Assembly (NCBI GenBank): GCA_902464295.1
Contig: CABQIW010000017.1
Location: forward strand, 1 to 40,636
Source of the DNA: an uncultured Eggerthella sp.
GTDB taxonomy: Bacteria > Actinomycetota > Coriobacteriia > Coriobacteriales > Eggerthellaceae
Reading direction: 5' to 3'
Length of the DNA stretch: 40,636 bases
Shown: positions 32,321-40,273 of the stretch, in pieces
Layout: each line of letters begins with the position of its first letter
Position numbering within the stretch: the first letter of the stretch is position 1
The notes under the pieces: generated by a model
Database searches by the model: none
What the model was told of the DNA's origin: nothing
What the model saw: only the letters and a program-made list of their open reading frames with translations
Translations under genes and position numbers: made by a program

Positions 32321-32480
32321 GGGGCGGAGCCTGTGAGGTGGTTGGACGACTCTGAGTCCGCACTCTTAATTCGTAATAGGTTGTCCGAAGGAGCGAAGTG
32401 CACGAGATAGCCTGCAAGATATTGCAGGCTATCGAGCAACGAAAGCGGGTCGACCCAACCACCTCTCAGGCGTAAGCCCC
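32321..32480. repeat. 160-bp nested inverted-repeat element between nudC and rplW
   Basis: Outer arms GGGGC/GCCCC (32321-32325, 32476-32480) and GAGGTGGTTGG/CCAACCACCTC (32335-32345, 32455-32465) enclose a perfect 12-bp hairpin GATAGCCTGCAA-GATA-TTGCAGGCTATC (32406-32433). It is flanked by palindromic repeat copies at 32265 and 32528 and preceded by TGTGCTAGG. No gene is visible in the 430-bp interval. Confidence 0.6.
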
Positions 32481-32527
32481 TTGTGGCAATGATGCAGGGA
32501 ATTTCACGGTTCTCGCTTTCCGGCAAA

Positions 32528-32560
32528 AAGGTGACGAACGACCGGGTAGTTTGTCACCTT
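32528..32560. repeat. Interspersed palindromic repeat, copy C
   Basis: AAGGTGACGAA (32528-32538) and TTTGTCACCTT (32550-32560) pair at 10 of 11 positions, the last being G-T; loop CGACCGGGTAG. Opposite orientation to copies A and B. Confidence 0.8.
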
Positions 32561-32566
32561 CGTCAT

Positions 32567-32594
32567 AAAAAAGGAGCTGGTATGAACCAGCTCC
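32567..32594 (-). terminator. Terminator after rplW
   Basis: On the minus strand GGAGCTGGT pairs perfectly with ACCAGCTCC around TCAT, followed by six T (32572-32567). It lies 33 bp after the rplW stop codon and ends the rpsJ-rplC-rplD-rplW part of the S10 operon. Confidence 0.9.
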
Positions 32595-32626
32595 CGTAAG
32601 GACAAGGTATGTCCGATAAGCCTACT

Positions 32627-32911
32627 CTACTGAGCGAAGATCTCGATCGTGTCGCCTTCAGCGAGCGTGACCATAGCCTTCTTCCAGGTGCGGGTCGGGC
32701 CAACGTGATAGCGCACGCGCTTGGGCTTCGGCTTGACGTTAAGCGTGTTCACCTTAACGACCGTTACGTTGAAGATCTCTTCGATAGCCTGACCGATCTC
32801 GACCTTGTTGGCATCTTTTGCGACCTCGAACGTATAGACGTTCTCATCCATCATGTCGTAGGAGTGTTCCGTAATGATGGGGCGGATGATGACTTCGCGT
32901 GGATCCTTCAT
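32627..32911 (-). CDS. rplW: 50S ribosomal protein L23
   Basis: 94 residues; docking site for SecA/trigger factor/SRP at the exit tunnel. VIIRPIITEHSYDMM and the KPKRVRYHVGPTRTWKKAMVTL-type C-terminal half identify it. Its ATG overlaps the rplD stop (TAATG). Normally rplB follows directly; here a terminator does. Confidence 0.96.
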   Translation of the reverse strand: MKDPREVIIRPIITEHSYDMMDENVYTFEVAKDANKVEIGQAIEEIFNVTVVKVNTLNVKPKPKRVRYHVGPTRTWKKAMVTLAEGDTIEIFAQ

Positions 32912-33537
32912 TATGCAAGCACCTCCTCGATGCGATCAAGCACAGCGCTCGTTACCACGAGTGCCTTATTGTCGATGAAATCGTAGGTGTTGAGCTCAGA
33001 TGCTGCAAGCACGCGAACACCAGGGATATTGCGGAAAGAGAGGTATCCGTTGATGTTGTCGTCCTCAAGGATGAGCGTGATGCGCTTGCCGTCGAGGCCA
33101 AGCTTTGCAAGGATCGCAGCTGCTTCTTTCGTAGAAGGCTTGTCGAACGTGATGGAATCAACCACAACGAACTCGTTATCGGCGAGCTTAGCAGAGAGCG
33201 CAGAGCGCATAGCCAGCTTGATGACCTTCGAAGGCACCTTGAACGCATAGGAACGAGGATGCGGACCGAAGACGGTGCCACCGCCTGCCCATTGAGGAGC
33301 ACGGATGGTACCCTGACGAGCACGACCAGTGCCCTTCTGACGCCATGGCTTCTTACCGCCACCGCGAACCTGACCGCGCGTGAGCGTGTTGTGCGTGCCT
33401 GCACGGCGCGCTGCGCGCTGTGAACGAACGACCTCATGCATGGCATGCATGTTCGGTTCGATCTCAAAAACGCTCGCAGCAAGTTCAGCGCTACCCGCTT
33501 TTTTGCCGCTCGTGTTTTTTACATCAATAGTAGTCAT
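32911..33537 (-). CDS. rplD: 50S ribosomal protein L4
   Basis: 208 residues; the tunnel-lining loop is GGGKKPWRQKGTGRARQGTI. In E. coli L4 also represses its own operon; whether it does so here cannot be seen. Between rplC and rplW in standard order. Confidence 0.97.
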   Translation of the reverse strand: MTTIDVKNTSGKKAGSAELAASVFEIEPNMHAMHEVVRSQRAARRAGTHNTLTRGQVRGGGKKPWRQKGTGRARQGTIRAPQWAGGGTVFGPHPRSYAFKVPSKVIKLAMRSALSAKLADNEFVVVDSITFDKPSTKEAAAILAKLGLDGKRITLILEDDNINGYLSFRNIPGVRVLAASELNTYDFIDNKALVVTSAVLDRIEEVLA

Positions 33538-33563
33538 AATCTAAAAACTCCTTCGCAGTGTAT

Positions 33564-34184
33564 TTAAGCCATACGAATGCGAACTACACCATTTTTGCCG
33601 CCGGGCACAGAGCCCTTGAGCAAAATGAGGTTCATATCTTCGTCAACACGAACAACTTCAAGATTCTTGGTGGTGATGGTATCGCAACCCATGTGGCCCG
33701 GAAGGCGAACGCCCTTGAACACACGCGAGGGGCTTGCGCACTGACCAATCGAACCGGGAGCACGATGGAAGTGAGCACCATGTCCACCAGGGCCGCCACC
33801 AAAGTTGTAGCGACGCATAACACCAGCGAAGCCCTTGCCCTTGGAAGTGCCGGTCACGTCGACCTTCTTCACCTCTGCGAAGTTCGCAACGGTGACCTTC
33901 TCGCCGAGCTCGTGCTCGGAAGCAGAGTCAACGCGAACCTCACGCAGATGGCGCATAGGAGAAACGCCATGCTTAGCGAAGTGACCGCCCATGGGCTTGT
34001 TCACCTTGTTCTCCTTGATGGTGCCGAAGCCAAGCTGAACTGCTTCGTAACCATCGGTTTCGGTGGTCTTGATCTGGCAGACCGTGTTCGGTGCTGCTTC
34101 GATGACCGTAACAGGAATGACCGTGCCGTCTTCGTCGAAGAGCTGGGTCATACCGACTTTGGTTCCGTAGATAGCATTAATCAT
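33564..34184 (-). CDS. rplC: 50S ribosomal protein L3
   Basis: 206 residues; starts INAIYGTKVGMTQLF and holds the family signature around FGGGPGGHGAHFHRAPGSIG. The ATG at 34184 is chosen over a TTG one codon upstream because of its distance from GGGAG. Confidence 0.97.
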   Translation of the reverse strand: MINAIYGTKVGMTQLFDEDGTVIPVTVIEAAPNTVCQIKTTETDGYEAVQLGFGTIKENKVNKPMGGHFAKHGVSPMRHLREVRVDSASEHELGEKVTVANFAEVKKVDVTGTSKGKGFAGVMRRYNFGGGPGGHGAHFHRAPGSIGQCASPSRVFKGVRLPGHMGCDTITTKNLEVVRVDEDMNLILLKGSVPGGKNGVVRIRMA

Positions 34185-34197
34185 CAAATATCACTCC

Positions 34198-34506
34198 CTA
34201 CAGCTTGATCTCGATATCGACGCCGGCAGGAAGATCGAGACGCATGAGAGAATCGACCGTAGAAGGGGTCGGATCGAGGATATCGATCAGGCGCTTATGC
34301 GTGCGCATCTCGAACTGTTCACGAGAGTCCTTGTTGACGTGCGGGCCTTTGATGACGCAATAGAGATTGCGCTCGGTCGGCAGCGGAATAGGACCGGAAA
34401 CCTTGGCACCCGTCTTCTGTGCGGTATCGACGATGAGGCGCGTGGACTGATCCACGATCTCATGATCGTAACCCTTCAAGCGGATGCGAATACTTTCTTT
34501 AGCCAC
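34198..34506 (-). CDS. rpsJ: 30S ribosomal protein S10
   Basis: 102 residues; IRIRLKGYDHEIVDQSTR and GPIPLPTERNLYCVIKGPHV are diagnostic. It also serves as NusE in antitermination. It follows fusA by 43 bp without a tuf gene between; a CGTAAGCC/GGCTTACG hairpin (34535-34554) covers the fusA stop codon. Confidence 0.97.
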   Translation of the reverse strand: MAKESIRIRLKGYDHEIVDQSTRLIVDTAQKTGAKVSGPIPLPTERNLYCVIKGPHVNKDSREQFEMRTHKRLIDILDPTPSTVDSLMRLDLPAGVDIEIKL

Positions 34507-34549
34507 TTAACTTACCTCCATTATGGGGTGCGTACGTAAGCCAGAAGGC

Positions 34550-36652
34550 TTACGCATTGCCACCTGCTTTGCTGATAATTTCATCTTGAACGTTCTTGGG
34601 AACCGGCTCATATGAGTCGAACTGCATGGTGTAGACCGCGCGACCCTGAGTACCGGAACGAAGGTCGGTTGCGTAGCCGAACATGTTGCCCAGCGGAACT
34701 TTCGCAGTGATGACGATCGCGTCGCCACGCTGCTCCTGACCCTGGATGAGACCACGGCGGGACGGGATATCGCCCATGACGAAGCCGGTGTACTCTTCAG
34801 GAGTTTCGACTTCAACGTTCATAACAGGCTCGAGAATGACCGGATTGGACTTCTTGAGCGCGTCTTTGATGGCCATAGAACCAGCGACCTTGAAGGCAGC
34901 TTCAGAGGAGTCGACCTCGTGGTAGGAACCGTCGACGAGTTCAACGCGAACATCTTCGACCGGATAGCCTGCGAGAACGCCAGAGTTGAGTGCCTCCTGG
35001 ATGCCCTTATCGACTGAAGGGATGTATTCCTTGGGAACAACACCGCCAACGATCTTGTTCTCGAATTCATAGCCCTTGCCCGGCTCCTGCGGATACATGT
35101 TGATGACCGCATGACCATACTGACCGCGACCACCGGACTGGCGGACGAACTTGCCTTCAGCACCCATGACTTCCTTGCCCGGACGCTCACGATAAGCAAC
35201 CTGAGGCTTACCGACATTAGCTTCGACCTTGAATTCGCGAAGCAGACGGTCGACGATGATCTCGAGGTGCAACTCGCCCATGCCCGCGATGATGGTCTGA
35301 CCGGTCTCGTGATTCGTGGAAACACGGAACGTCGGGTCTTCTTCAGCGAGCTTCTGGAGTGCGATAGACATCTTGTCCTGCTCAGCCTTGGTCTTCGGCT
35401 CGACCGCGATGTCGATGACCGGATCAGCGAATTCCATGGACTCGAGGATGATCGGTGCGTTCTCGTCGCACAGCGTATCACCCGTGGAGGTGTCTTTCAG
35501 GCCAACAACAGCAACGATGTCGCCTGCAGTACAGGAATCGATGTCGACGCGGTTGTTGGAGTGCATCTGGAGCAGACGACCGATACGCTCTTTCTTGTCC
35601 TTGCAGGCGTTGAGCACGTAGGAGCCAGAATCGAGCGAACCAGAATAGACGCGCAGATAGGTGAGCTTACCAACGAACGGGTCGGTCATGATCTTGAACG
35701 CCAGCGATGCGAAGGGACCCTTAGGATCTGCAGGGCGCTCTTCTTCCTCGTCGGTCTCAGGGTTGATTCCCTTGATCGGCGGAACATCGAGCGGAGAAGG
35801 CATGTAGTCGACAACGGCGTCGAGCAGTTCCTGAACGCCCTTGTTCTTGTAGGAAGAACCAACGAAGACCGGGTGGATCTGGCAGTTGATGGTGCCCTTG
35901 CGGATAGCAGCCTTGAGCTCCTCGACGGAAACTTCCTCTTCCATGAGGACCTTCTCCATCAGGTCGTCATCGCAATCAGCCGCTGCTTCGAGCAGCATCT
36001 GGCGGCGCTCTTCAGCAACCGGGATGAATTCCTCAGGGATGGCATCCATCGGCTCAGGATAGGTCATGCCCTTATCGTCAGCCTTGAAGTCCCATGCGGT
36101 CATGGTAACGAGGTCGACAACGCCCCAGAAGTTGTCCTCAGCGCCCATCGGGATCTGAGCAGCAACAGCAGGTGCATGAAGACGATCATGCATAGTGTCG
36201 ATCGCATGGAAGAAATCGGCGCCAACGCGGTCGTACTTGTTGATGTAAGCGATGCGCGGAACACCATAGCGAGAAGCCTGACGCCATACGGTCTCAGACT
36301 GAGGCTGAACGCCAGCAACCGCGTCGAAGACGGCAACCGCGCCGTCGAGAACGCGCAAGGAGCGCTCGACTTCTGCGGTGAAGTCGACGTGGCCCGGGGT
36401 GTCGATGATCTGGAAGCGGTACTCCTGACCGTCCTTCTCCCAGAAGCAGGTGGTAGCTGCAGCGGTGATGGTTACGCCGCGCTCCTGCTCCTGAACCATC
36501 CAGTCCATGGTGGCAGCACCGTCGTGGACCTCACCGATCTTGTGGGTCTTGCCGGTGTAGTAGAGGATACGTTCGGTAGTGGTGGTCTTACCAGCATCGA
36601 TGTGAGCCATGATGCCGATGTTACGAGTGTTTTCGAGACTTGAATTAGCCAT
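34550..36652 (-). CDS. fusA: Elongation factor G
   Basis: This 700-residue GTPase drives translocation on the ribosome and helps recycle it. G motifs: AHIDAGKTTTTERIL near residue 17, RGVTITAAATT, DTPGHVDF near residue 83, NKYDRVGAD (Tyr where most EF-G proteins have Met), and GSSYKNKGVQ. Domains II-V follow with standard length, including the domain IV loop SGGRGQYGHAVI. 12 bp after rpsG. The usual tuf neighbour is missing. Confidence 0.97.
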   Translation of the reverse strand: MANSSLENTRNIGIMAHIDAGKTTTTERILYYTGKTHKIGEVHDGAATMDWMVQEQERGVTITAAATTCFWEKDGQEYRFQIIDTPGHVDFTAEVERSLRVLDGAVAVFDAVAGVQPQSETVWRQASRYGVPRIAYINKYDRVGADFFHAIDTMHDRLHAPAVAAQIPMGAEDNFWGVVDLVTMTAWDFKADDKGMTYPEPMDAIPEEFIPVAEERRQMLLEAAADCDDDLMEKVLMEEEVSVEELKAAIRKGTINCQIHPVFVGSSYKNKGVQELLDAVVDYMPSPLDVPPIKGINPETDEEEERPADPKGPFASLAFKIMTDPFVGKLTYLRVYSGSLDSGSYVLNACKDKKERIGRLLQMHSNNRVDIDSCTAGDIVAVVGLKDTSTGDTLCDENAPIILESMEFADPVIDIAVEPKTKAEQDKMSIALQKLAEEDPTFRVSTNHETGQTIIAGMGELHLEIIVDRLLREFKVEANVGKPQVAYRERPGKEVMGAEGKFVRQSGGRGQYGHAVINMYPQEPGKGYEFENKIVGGVVPKEYIPSVDKGIQEALNSGVLAGYPVEDVRVELVDGSYHEVDSSEAAFKVAGSMAIKDALKKSNPVILEPVMNVEVETPEEYTGFVMGDIPSRRGLIQGQEQRGDAIVITAKVPLGNMFGYATDLRSGTQGRAVYTMQFDSYEPVPKNVQDEIISKAGGNA

Positions 36653-36664
36653 GTTCGCTCCCTC

Positions 36665-37135
36665 CTACCAACGATAGTGTGCGAATGCACGGTTTGCTTC
36701 AGCCATCTTGTAGGTATCTTCGCGCTTCTTCACGGCTGCGCCGGTGTTCTCAGAAGCATCGATGATCTCGTTCGCGAGGCGCTGAGCCATGGTGTTCTCC
36801 TTGCGCTTGCGCGAGAAATCCACGAGCCAACGGATAGCGAGCGTGGTGGAACGACGAGAGTTGACCTCGATCGGCACCTGATAGTTAGCACCACCGACAC
36901 GCTTGGACTTGGTCTCGAGCGTGGGGCGGATGTTTTCCATTGCCTTCTTGAAGACAGCGATCGGATCTTGACCGGTCTTCTCGGCAACGATATCGAAAGC
37001 ACCATAGACGATGCCTTCAGCGACGGACTTCTTGCCGTCCAAGAGAACCTTATTGATCAGCTGAGTGACCAAACGGTTGTTATATTTTGCATCCGGCTGC
37101 ACTTCGCGGCGGACTGCTGCTGCACGACGCGGCAT
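36665..37135 (-). CDS. rpsG: 30S ribosomal protein S7
   Basis: 156 residues; PRRAAAVRREVQPDAKYNN at the start and MAQRLANEIIDASENTGAAV near the end are typical. In E. coli S7 regulates the str operon by binding between rpsL and rpsG; the 58-bp gap here may or may not do the same. Confidence 0.97.
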   Translation of the reverse strand: MPRRAAAVRREVQPDAKYNNRLVTQLINKVLLDGKKSVAEGIVYGAFDIVAEKTGQDPIAVFKKAMENIRPTLETKSKRVGGANYQVPIEVNSRRSTTLAIRWLVDFSRKRKENTMAQRLANEIIDASENTGAAVKKREDTYKMAEANRAFAHYRW

Positions 37136-37193
37136 ATAACTTCCTTTCAGTGAATAACCTTAATGAAGGTTGGGTGAACAAATAAAGATAAGC

Positions 37194-37568
37194 TTATTTC
37201 TTGGGCTTCTTAGCGCCATAGCGGCTACGAGCCTGAGCGCGATTATCGACCGCAGCGCAGTCGAGCGCAGCGCGAATAACCTTATAACGAACACCAGGAA
37301 GGTCCTTAACACGACCGCCACGGATGAGCACCATGGAGTGCTCCTGGAGGTTGTGACCGATGCCCGGAATGTACGCGGTGACTTCCATGCCATTCACGAG
37401 GCGCACACGGCAGACCTTACGCAGTGCTGAATTCGGCTTCTTAGGGGTGGTGGTGTAAACACGGGTGCAAACGCCACGCTTTTGGGGGTTACCTTTGAGT
37501 GCCGGGGTCTTCTTCTTTTCCACCGACTTCTGGCGGCCCTTGCGGACCAACTGATTGATAGTAGGCAA
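37194..37568 (-). CDS. rpsL: 30S ribosomal protein S12
   Basis: 124 residues; contains TTTPKKPNSALRK and GGRVKDLPGVRY. Lys43 and Lys88, whose changes give streptomycin resistance, are both wild type. First gene of the str unit, with a consensus promoter 104 bp upstream. rpoC is not upstream on this strand. Confidence 0.97.
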   Translation of the reverse strand: MPTINQLVRKGRQKSVEKKKTPALKGNPQKRGVCTRVYTTTPKKPNSALRKVCRVRLVNGMEVTAYIPGIGHNLQEHSMVLIRGGRVKDLPGVRYKVIRAALDCAAVDNRAQARSRYGAKKPKK

Positions 37569-37671
37569 GACTCAACTCCTTTTCGTTACTCTTCATGCCA
37601 ACGTTCGTTTTGTGTGCGTTCTGCAGTTACGCACGCAAAAACAAAGCGACTCATACGAGACGCGAAGATGA

Positions 37672-37700
37672 ACTCTATCACTGCGCTATAGGGGTGTCAA
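37672..37700 (-). promoter_or_regulatory. Promoter of rpsL-rpsG-fusA
   Basis: On the minus strand TTGACA (37700-37695) and TAGAGT (37677-37672) are 17 bp apart. The unit may continue through fusA into rpsJ since no terminator with a T-run is seen between them. Confidence 0.8.
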
Positions 37701-37703
37701 ACG

Positions 37704-37727
37704 CCACGCATCCGGGCGTATCCATAC
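37704..37727. repeat. 24-bp near-repeat, copy upstream of the rpsL promoter
   Basis: CCACGCATCCGGGCG followed by TATCCATAC, immediately upstream of the rpsL -35 element; 22 of 24 positions match the copy at 29577-29600 at rplB. Confidence 0.5.
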
Positions 37728-37851
37728 CTTAGCGGTCGTTTTGCGGTGGTGGACGGCAGCACGGAAATCAAGGGCGACCTGCCCCTCATGCACGAGCGTT
37801 TCTATCGGTAGTTACTTCCTATACGTTTTTCACCATATTCTGCGAAAAACC

Positions 37852-37882
37852 TTGCCTTTAAGGGGGCAAACCCTGTTACAAT
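37852..37882 (+). promoter_or_regulatory. Probable promoter of the pan operon
   Basis: TACAAT (37877-37882) is a good -10; the best -35 is TTGCCT (37852-37857) at 19 bp, somewhat wide. Transcription would start near 37889, about 110 nt before panB. Confidence 0.5.
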
Positions 37883-37920
37883 GGGCGCAATTCCTCTACT
37901 GAGGATAAAAGAGGCTGTAA

Positions 37921-37959
37921 ATGCACGTAGTATCCATCCGAACATACGTGCATTTTTTT
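37921..37959 (+). terminator. Terminator-like hairpin in the panB leader (possible attenuator)
   Basis: ATGCACGTA (37921-37929) pairs perfectly with TACGTGCAT (37945-37953), followed by seven T. It lies between the promoter and panB, so it must be read through for expression. Upstream CCTCT/AGAGG (near 37893-37914) could form an alternative structure. Confidence 0.72.
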
Positions 37960-38001
37960 ATAGCAGGCAGGTCAGGGTTCGTTCGAAGGGGAACGGTCGG
38001 T

Positions 38002-38832
38002 ATGAAGAACACAGTCGCAACGTTTCAGGAGATGAAACAAAAGGGCGAGAAGATCTCGATGCTCACCTGTTACGACTATTCAACGGCAAAGCTCATGGAT
38101 GAGGCGGGAGTGAACTCGCTGCTCATCGGCGATTCGCTCGGAAACGTCATCTTGGGCTACGAAGATACGCTTTCTGTGACCATGGAGGACATGATCCACC
38201 ATACGGCTCCCGTGGCGCGCGGTGCGAAGAATGCGCTCGTGATCGCGGATATGCCCTTCATGTCCTATCAGGCTTCCGTTTATGATGCAGTAACGAATGC
38301 AGGCCGCCTCATGAAAGAAGGCCGCGCGAATGCCGTGAAGCTCGAAGGTGGCGCTGCAGTCTGCGAGCAGATCCGCGCTATCGTAGATGCAGGCATCCCA
38401 GTCTGTGCGCATCTGGGCCTTACGCCACAGTCGATCAACGCGTTCGGCGGTCACAAGGTGCAAGGCAAATCGGCTGAAGCAGCTCGCGAGATCCTAGAAG
38501 ATGCCAAGCGCATCGAAGAAGCAGGCGCGTTCGCGGTGGTGCTCGAATGCATCCCGGCCGACTTGGCGCGCAAGATCTCCGAGACCATCACCATCCCCAC
38601 CATCGGCATCGGTGCAGGACCTGGCTGCGATGGCCAAGTTCTGGTCTATCAAGACATGCTCGCGCTGTTCTCCGATTTCAAGCCCAAGTTCGTGAAGAAC
38701 TTCGCCAACATCGGCGAGCAGATGACCCAGGCGTTCAAAGATTACGACGCCGAAGTGAAGGCGAACACCTTCCCCGCCGCTGAACATTGCTTCAAAGACG
38801 TGGGCGAAGAAGTGCTCGATAAACTGTATTAA
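38002..38832 (+). CDS. panB: 3-methyl-2-oxobutanoate hydroxymethyltransferase
   Basis: This 276-residue TIM-barrel enzyme transfers a hydroxymethyl group from methylene-tetrahydrofolate to ketoisovalerate, the first step of pantothenate synthesis. Motifs: MLTCYDYSTAKLMDEAGV, LLIGDSLGNVILGY, GAKNALVIADMPFMSY, VKLEGG, AHLGLTPQSINAFGG, and IPTIGIGAGPGCDGQVLV. The ATG at 38002 is preferred: AAGGGG lies upstream and the family starts here, whereas the ATG at 37921 is inside the leader hairpin. First gene of panBCD. Confidence 0.95.
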   Translation: MKNTVATFQEMKQKGEKISMLTCYDYSTAKLMDEAGVNSLLIGDSLGNVILGYEDTLSVTMEDMIHHTAPVARGAKNALVIADMPFMSYQASVYDAVTNAGRLMKEGRANAVKLEGGAAVCEQIRAIVDAGIPVCAHLGLTPQSINAFGGHKVQGKSAEAAREILEDAKRIEEAGAFAVVLECIPADLARKISETITIPTIGIGAGPGCDGQVLVYQDMLALFSDFKPKFVKNFANIGEQMTQAFKDYDAEVKANTFPAAEHCFKDVGEEVLDKLY

Positions 38833-38892
38833 TCAGTTCGTTATTCGGTTCGTTCTATTAGATTCATCCAAGTTCTGAAAGACAGGAAAACC

Positions 38893-39741
38893 ATGGAAAT
38901 CATCACCACTGTTGCCGAGATGAAAGCCCGCGTTGCCGAGTGGAAAGCTGAAGGTCTCACGATCGGCCTCACCCCCACCATGGGCGCGCTTCACGAAGGA
39001 CATATGTCGCTCATGGAAGCTGCGCGAGGCGCTTGCGACCGCGTGGTCACGAGCGTGTTCGTGAACCCGCTCCAATTCGGCCCCGATGAAGACTACGACA
39101 ACTACCCGCGCGATCTTGAGCGCGATGCAGGCATCGCTGAATCGAAGGGCGTGGATGTGGTCTTCCACCCCAGCGTCGAAGAGATGTATCCAGAGAACTA
39201 CAACACCTACGTGGTCATGGAGACGCTCACCGACACGCTCTGCGGCGCAAGTCGCCCCGGGCATTTCCGCGGCGTATGCACCGTGGTGAACAAGCTCTTC
39301 AACATCGTGCAACCCGATAAGGCGTTCTTCGGCCAGAAGGATGCCCAGCAGCTCGCCATCATCATGCGCATGGTCTCCGATCTGAACATGAACCTCGAAG
39401 TGGTCGGCTGCCCGATCGTGCGTGAAGAAGACGGTTTGGCGAAGAGCAGCCGTAACACCTACCTTTCCGCTGAGGAGCGCGCAGCAGCACTTTGCCTTTC
39501 ACGCGCCATCTTCAAGGCGAAGGAGATGATCGAGGGCGGTGAACGAAATTCCGCTCGTGTCGCCCAAGCAGTTACCGAGACGATCGAAGAAGAGCCGCTT
39601 GCCAGAATTGACTATGTAGAAGTGGTTAATCTTGGTAATATGCAGCCCGTCGAGACATTACCTGAGCGCGGCTTGGTCGCGATCGCAGTGTACATCGGCT
39701 CGACGCGCCTTATTGATAATTACCTCTACGATTTCGAATAG
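38893..39741 (+). CDS. panC: Pantothenate synthetase (pantoate-beta-alanine ligase)
   Basis: This 282-residue ATP-dependent ligase joins pantoate and beta-alanine. LTPTMGALHEGHMSLM near residue 26 is the ATP-binding HIGH-like motif; FVNPLQFGPDEDY, GHFRGVCTVVNKLFNIVQPD, FFGQKDAQQL and the KMSKS-like SSRN near residue 180 follow. ACAGGAAAACC precedes the ATG. 60 bp after panB and 25 bp before panD. Confidence 0.96.
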   Translation: MEIITTVAEMKARVAEWKAEGLTIGLTPTMGALHEGHMSLMEAARGACDRVVTSVFVNPLQFGPDEDYDNYPRDLERDAGIAESKGVDVVFHPSVEEMYPENYNTYVVMETLTDTLCGASRPGHFRGVCTVVNKLFNIVQPDKAFFGQKDAQQLAIIMRMVSDLNMNLEVVGCPIVREEDGLAKSSRNTYLSAEERAAALCLSRAIFKAKEMIEGGERNSARVAQAVTETIEEEPLARIDYVEVVNLGNMQPVETLPERGLVAIAVYIGSTRLIDNYLYDFE

Positions 39742-39766
39742 GAATTGAAAGAAAGGTATCACCAGC

Positions 39767-40165
39767 ATGTTGCTCAATGTATTGAAGGGCAAGATCCATC
39801 GCGCAACCGTAACTCAGGCTGAGCTCGATTACGTCGGATCGATCACCATCGACTCCGATCTCATGGAAGCCGCAGGCATCATGGAATACGAGCTCGTTAC
39901 CATCTCCGATTGCAATAACGGCAATCGCCTTGAAACCTATGTGATCGCAGGAGAGCCAGGCAGTGGAGTCATCTGCTTGAATGGTGCAGCAGCGCACTTG
40001 GTGAATGTGGGCGATAAGGTGATCATCATGAACTATTGTCAGATGACGCCAGAAGAGTTCAAAGATCCCGCCAATGCTCCGCATGTCGTGTTCGTGGACG
40101 ACGATAACAAGATCTCGCGTCTTACCCGCTATGAGAAGCACGGCAAGCTCGAGGATATGAACTAA
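39767..40165 (+). CDS. panD: Aspartate 1-decarboxylase precursor
   Basis: This 132-residue protein makes beta-alanine for PanC. It is a pyruvoyl enzyme that cuts itself between Gly24 and Ser25 in DYVGSITID, leaving a pyruvoyl group; Lys9 in KGKIHRATVT and Tyr22 are also present, and NGAAAHLVNVGDKVIIMNY near residue 72 is typical. AGAAAGG precedes the ATG. Last gene of the pan operon, followed by a terminator. Confidence 0.96.
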   Translation: MLLNVLKGKIHRATVTQAELDYVGSITIDSDLMEAAGIMEYELVTISDCNNGNRLETYVIAGEPGSGVICLNGAAAHLVNVGDKVIIMNYCQMTPEEFKDPANAPHVVFVDDDNKISRLTRYEKHGKLEDMN

Positions 40166-40217
40166 CGTTTGAAGTTGCGAACGAGCACGCGCGCCGTTCC
40201 TTCCGAATTCAGTCAAA

Positions 40218-40252
40218 CAAAAAAGGCCAGCAGATGAGCTGGCCTTTTCTTT
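40218..40252. terminator. Bidirectional terminator between panD and the pyrophosphatase gene
   Basis: AAAAGGCCAGC (40221-40231) pairs with GCTGGCCTTTT (40238-40248) around AGATGA, with T-rich sequence on the plus side and A-rich (T on minus) on the other. It serves both convergent genes. Confidence 0.9.
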
Positions 40253-40273
40253 TGCAAGGATAGCGCCTGAGGC

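Noticed and set aside
34535..34554. Perfect 8-bp hairpin at the fusA stop codon as terminator
   Set aside because: No T-run follows on the minus strand; probably does not terminate, though it could tune rpsJ translation.
35111..36643. Long plus-strand frame opposite fusA
   Set aside because: Shadow of the EF-G gene produced by codon bias; no start signal and no family features.
37692..37809. Coding-looking plus-strand stretch upstream of panB
   Set aside because: No start codon and it overlaps the rpsL promoter; both strands look coding-like, so this is composition rather than a gene.
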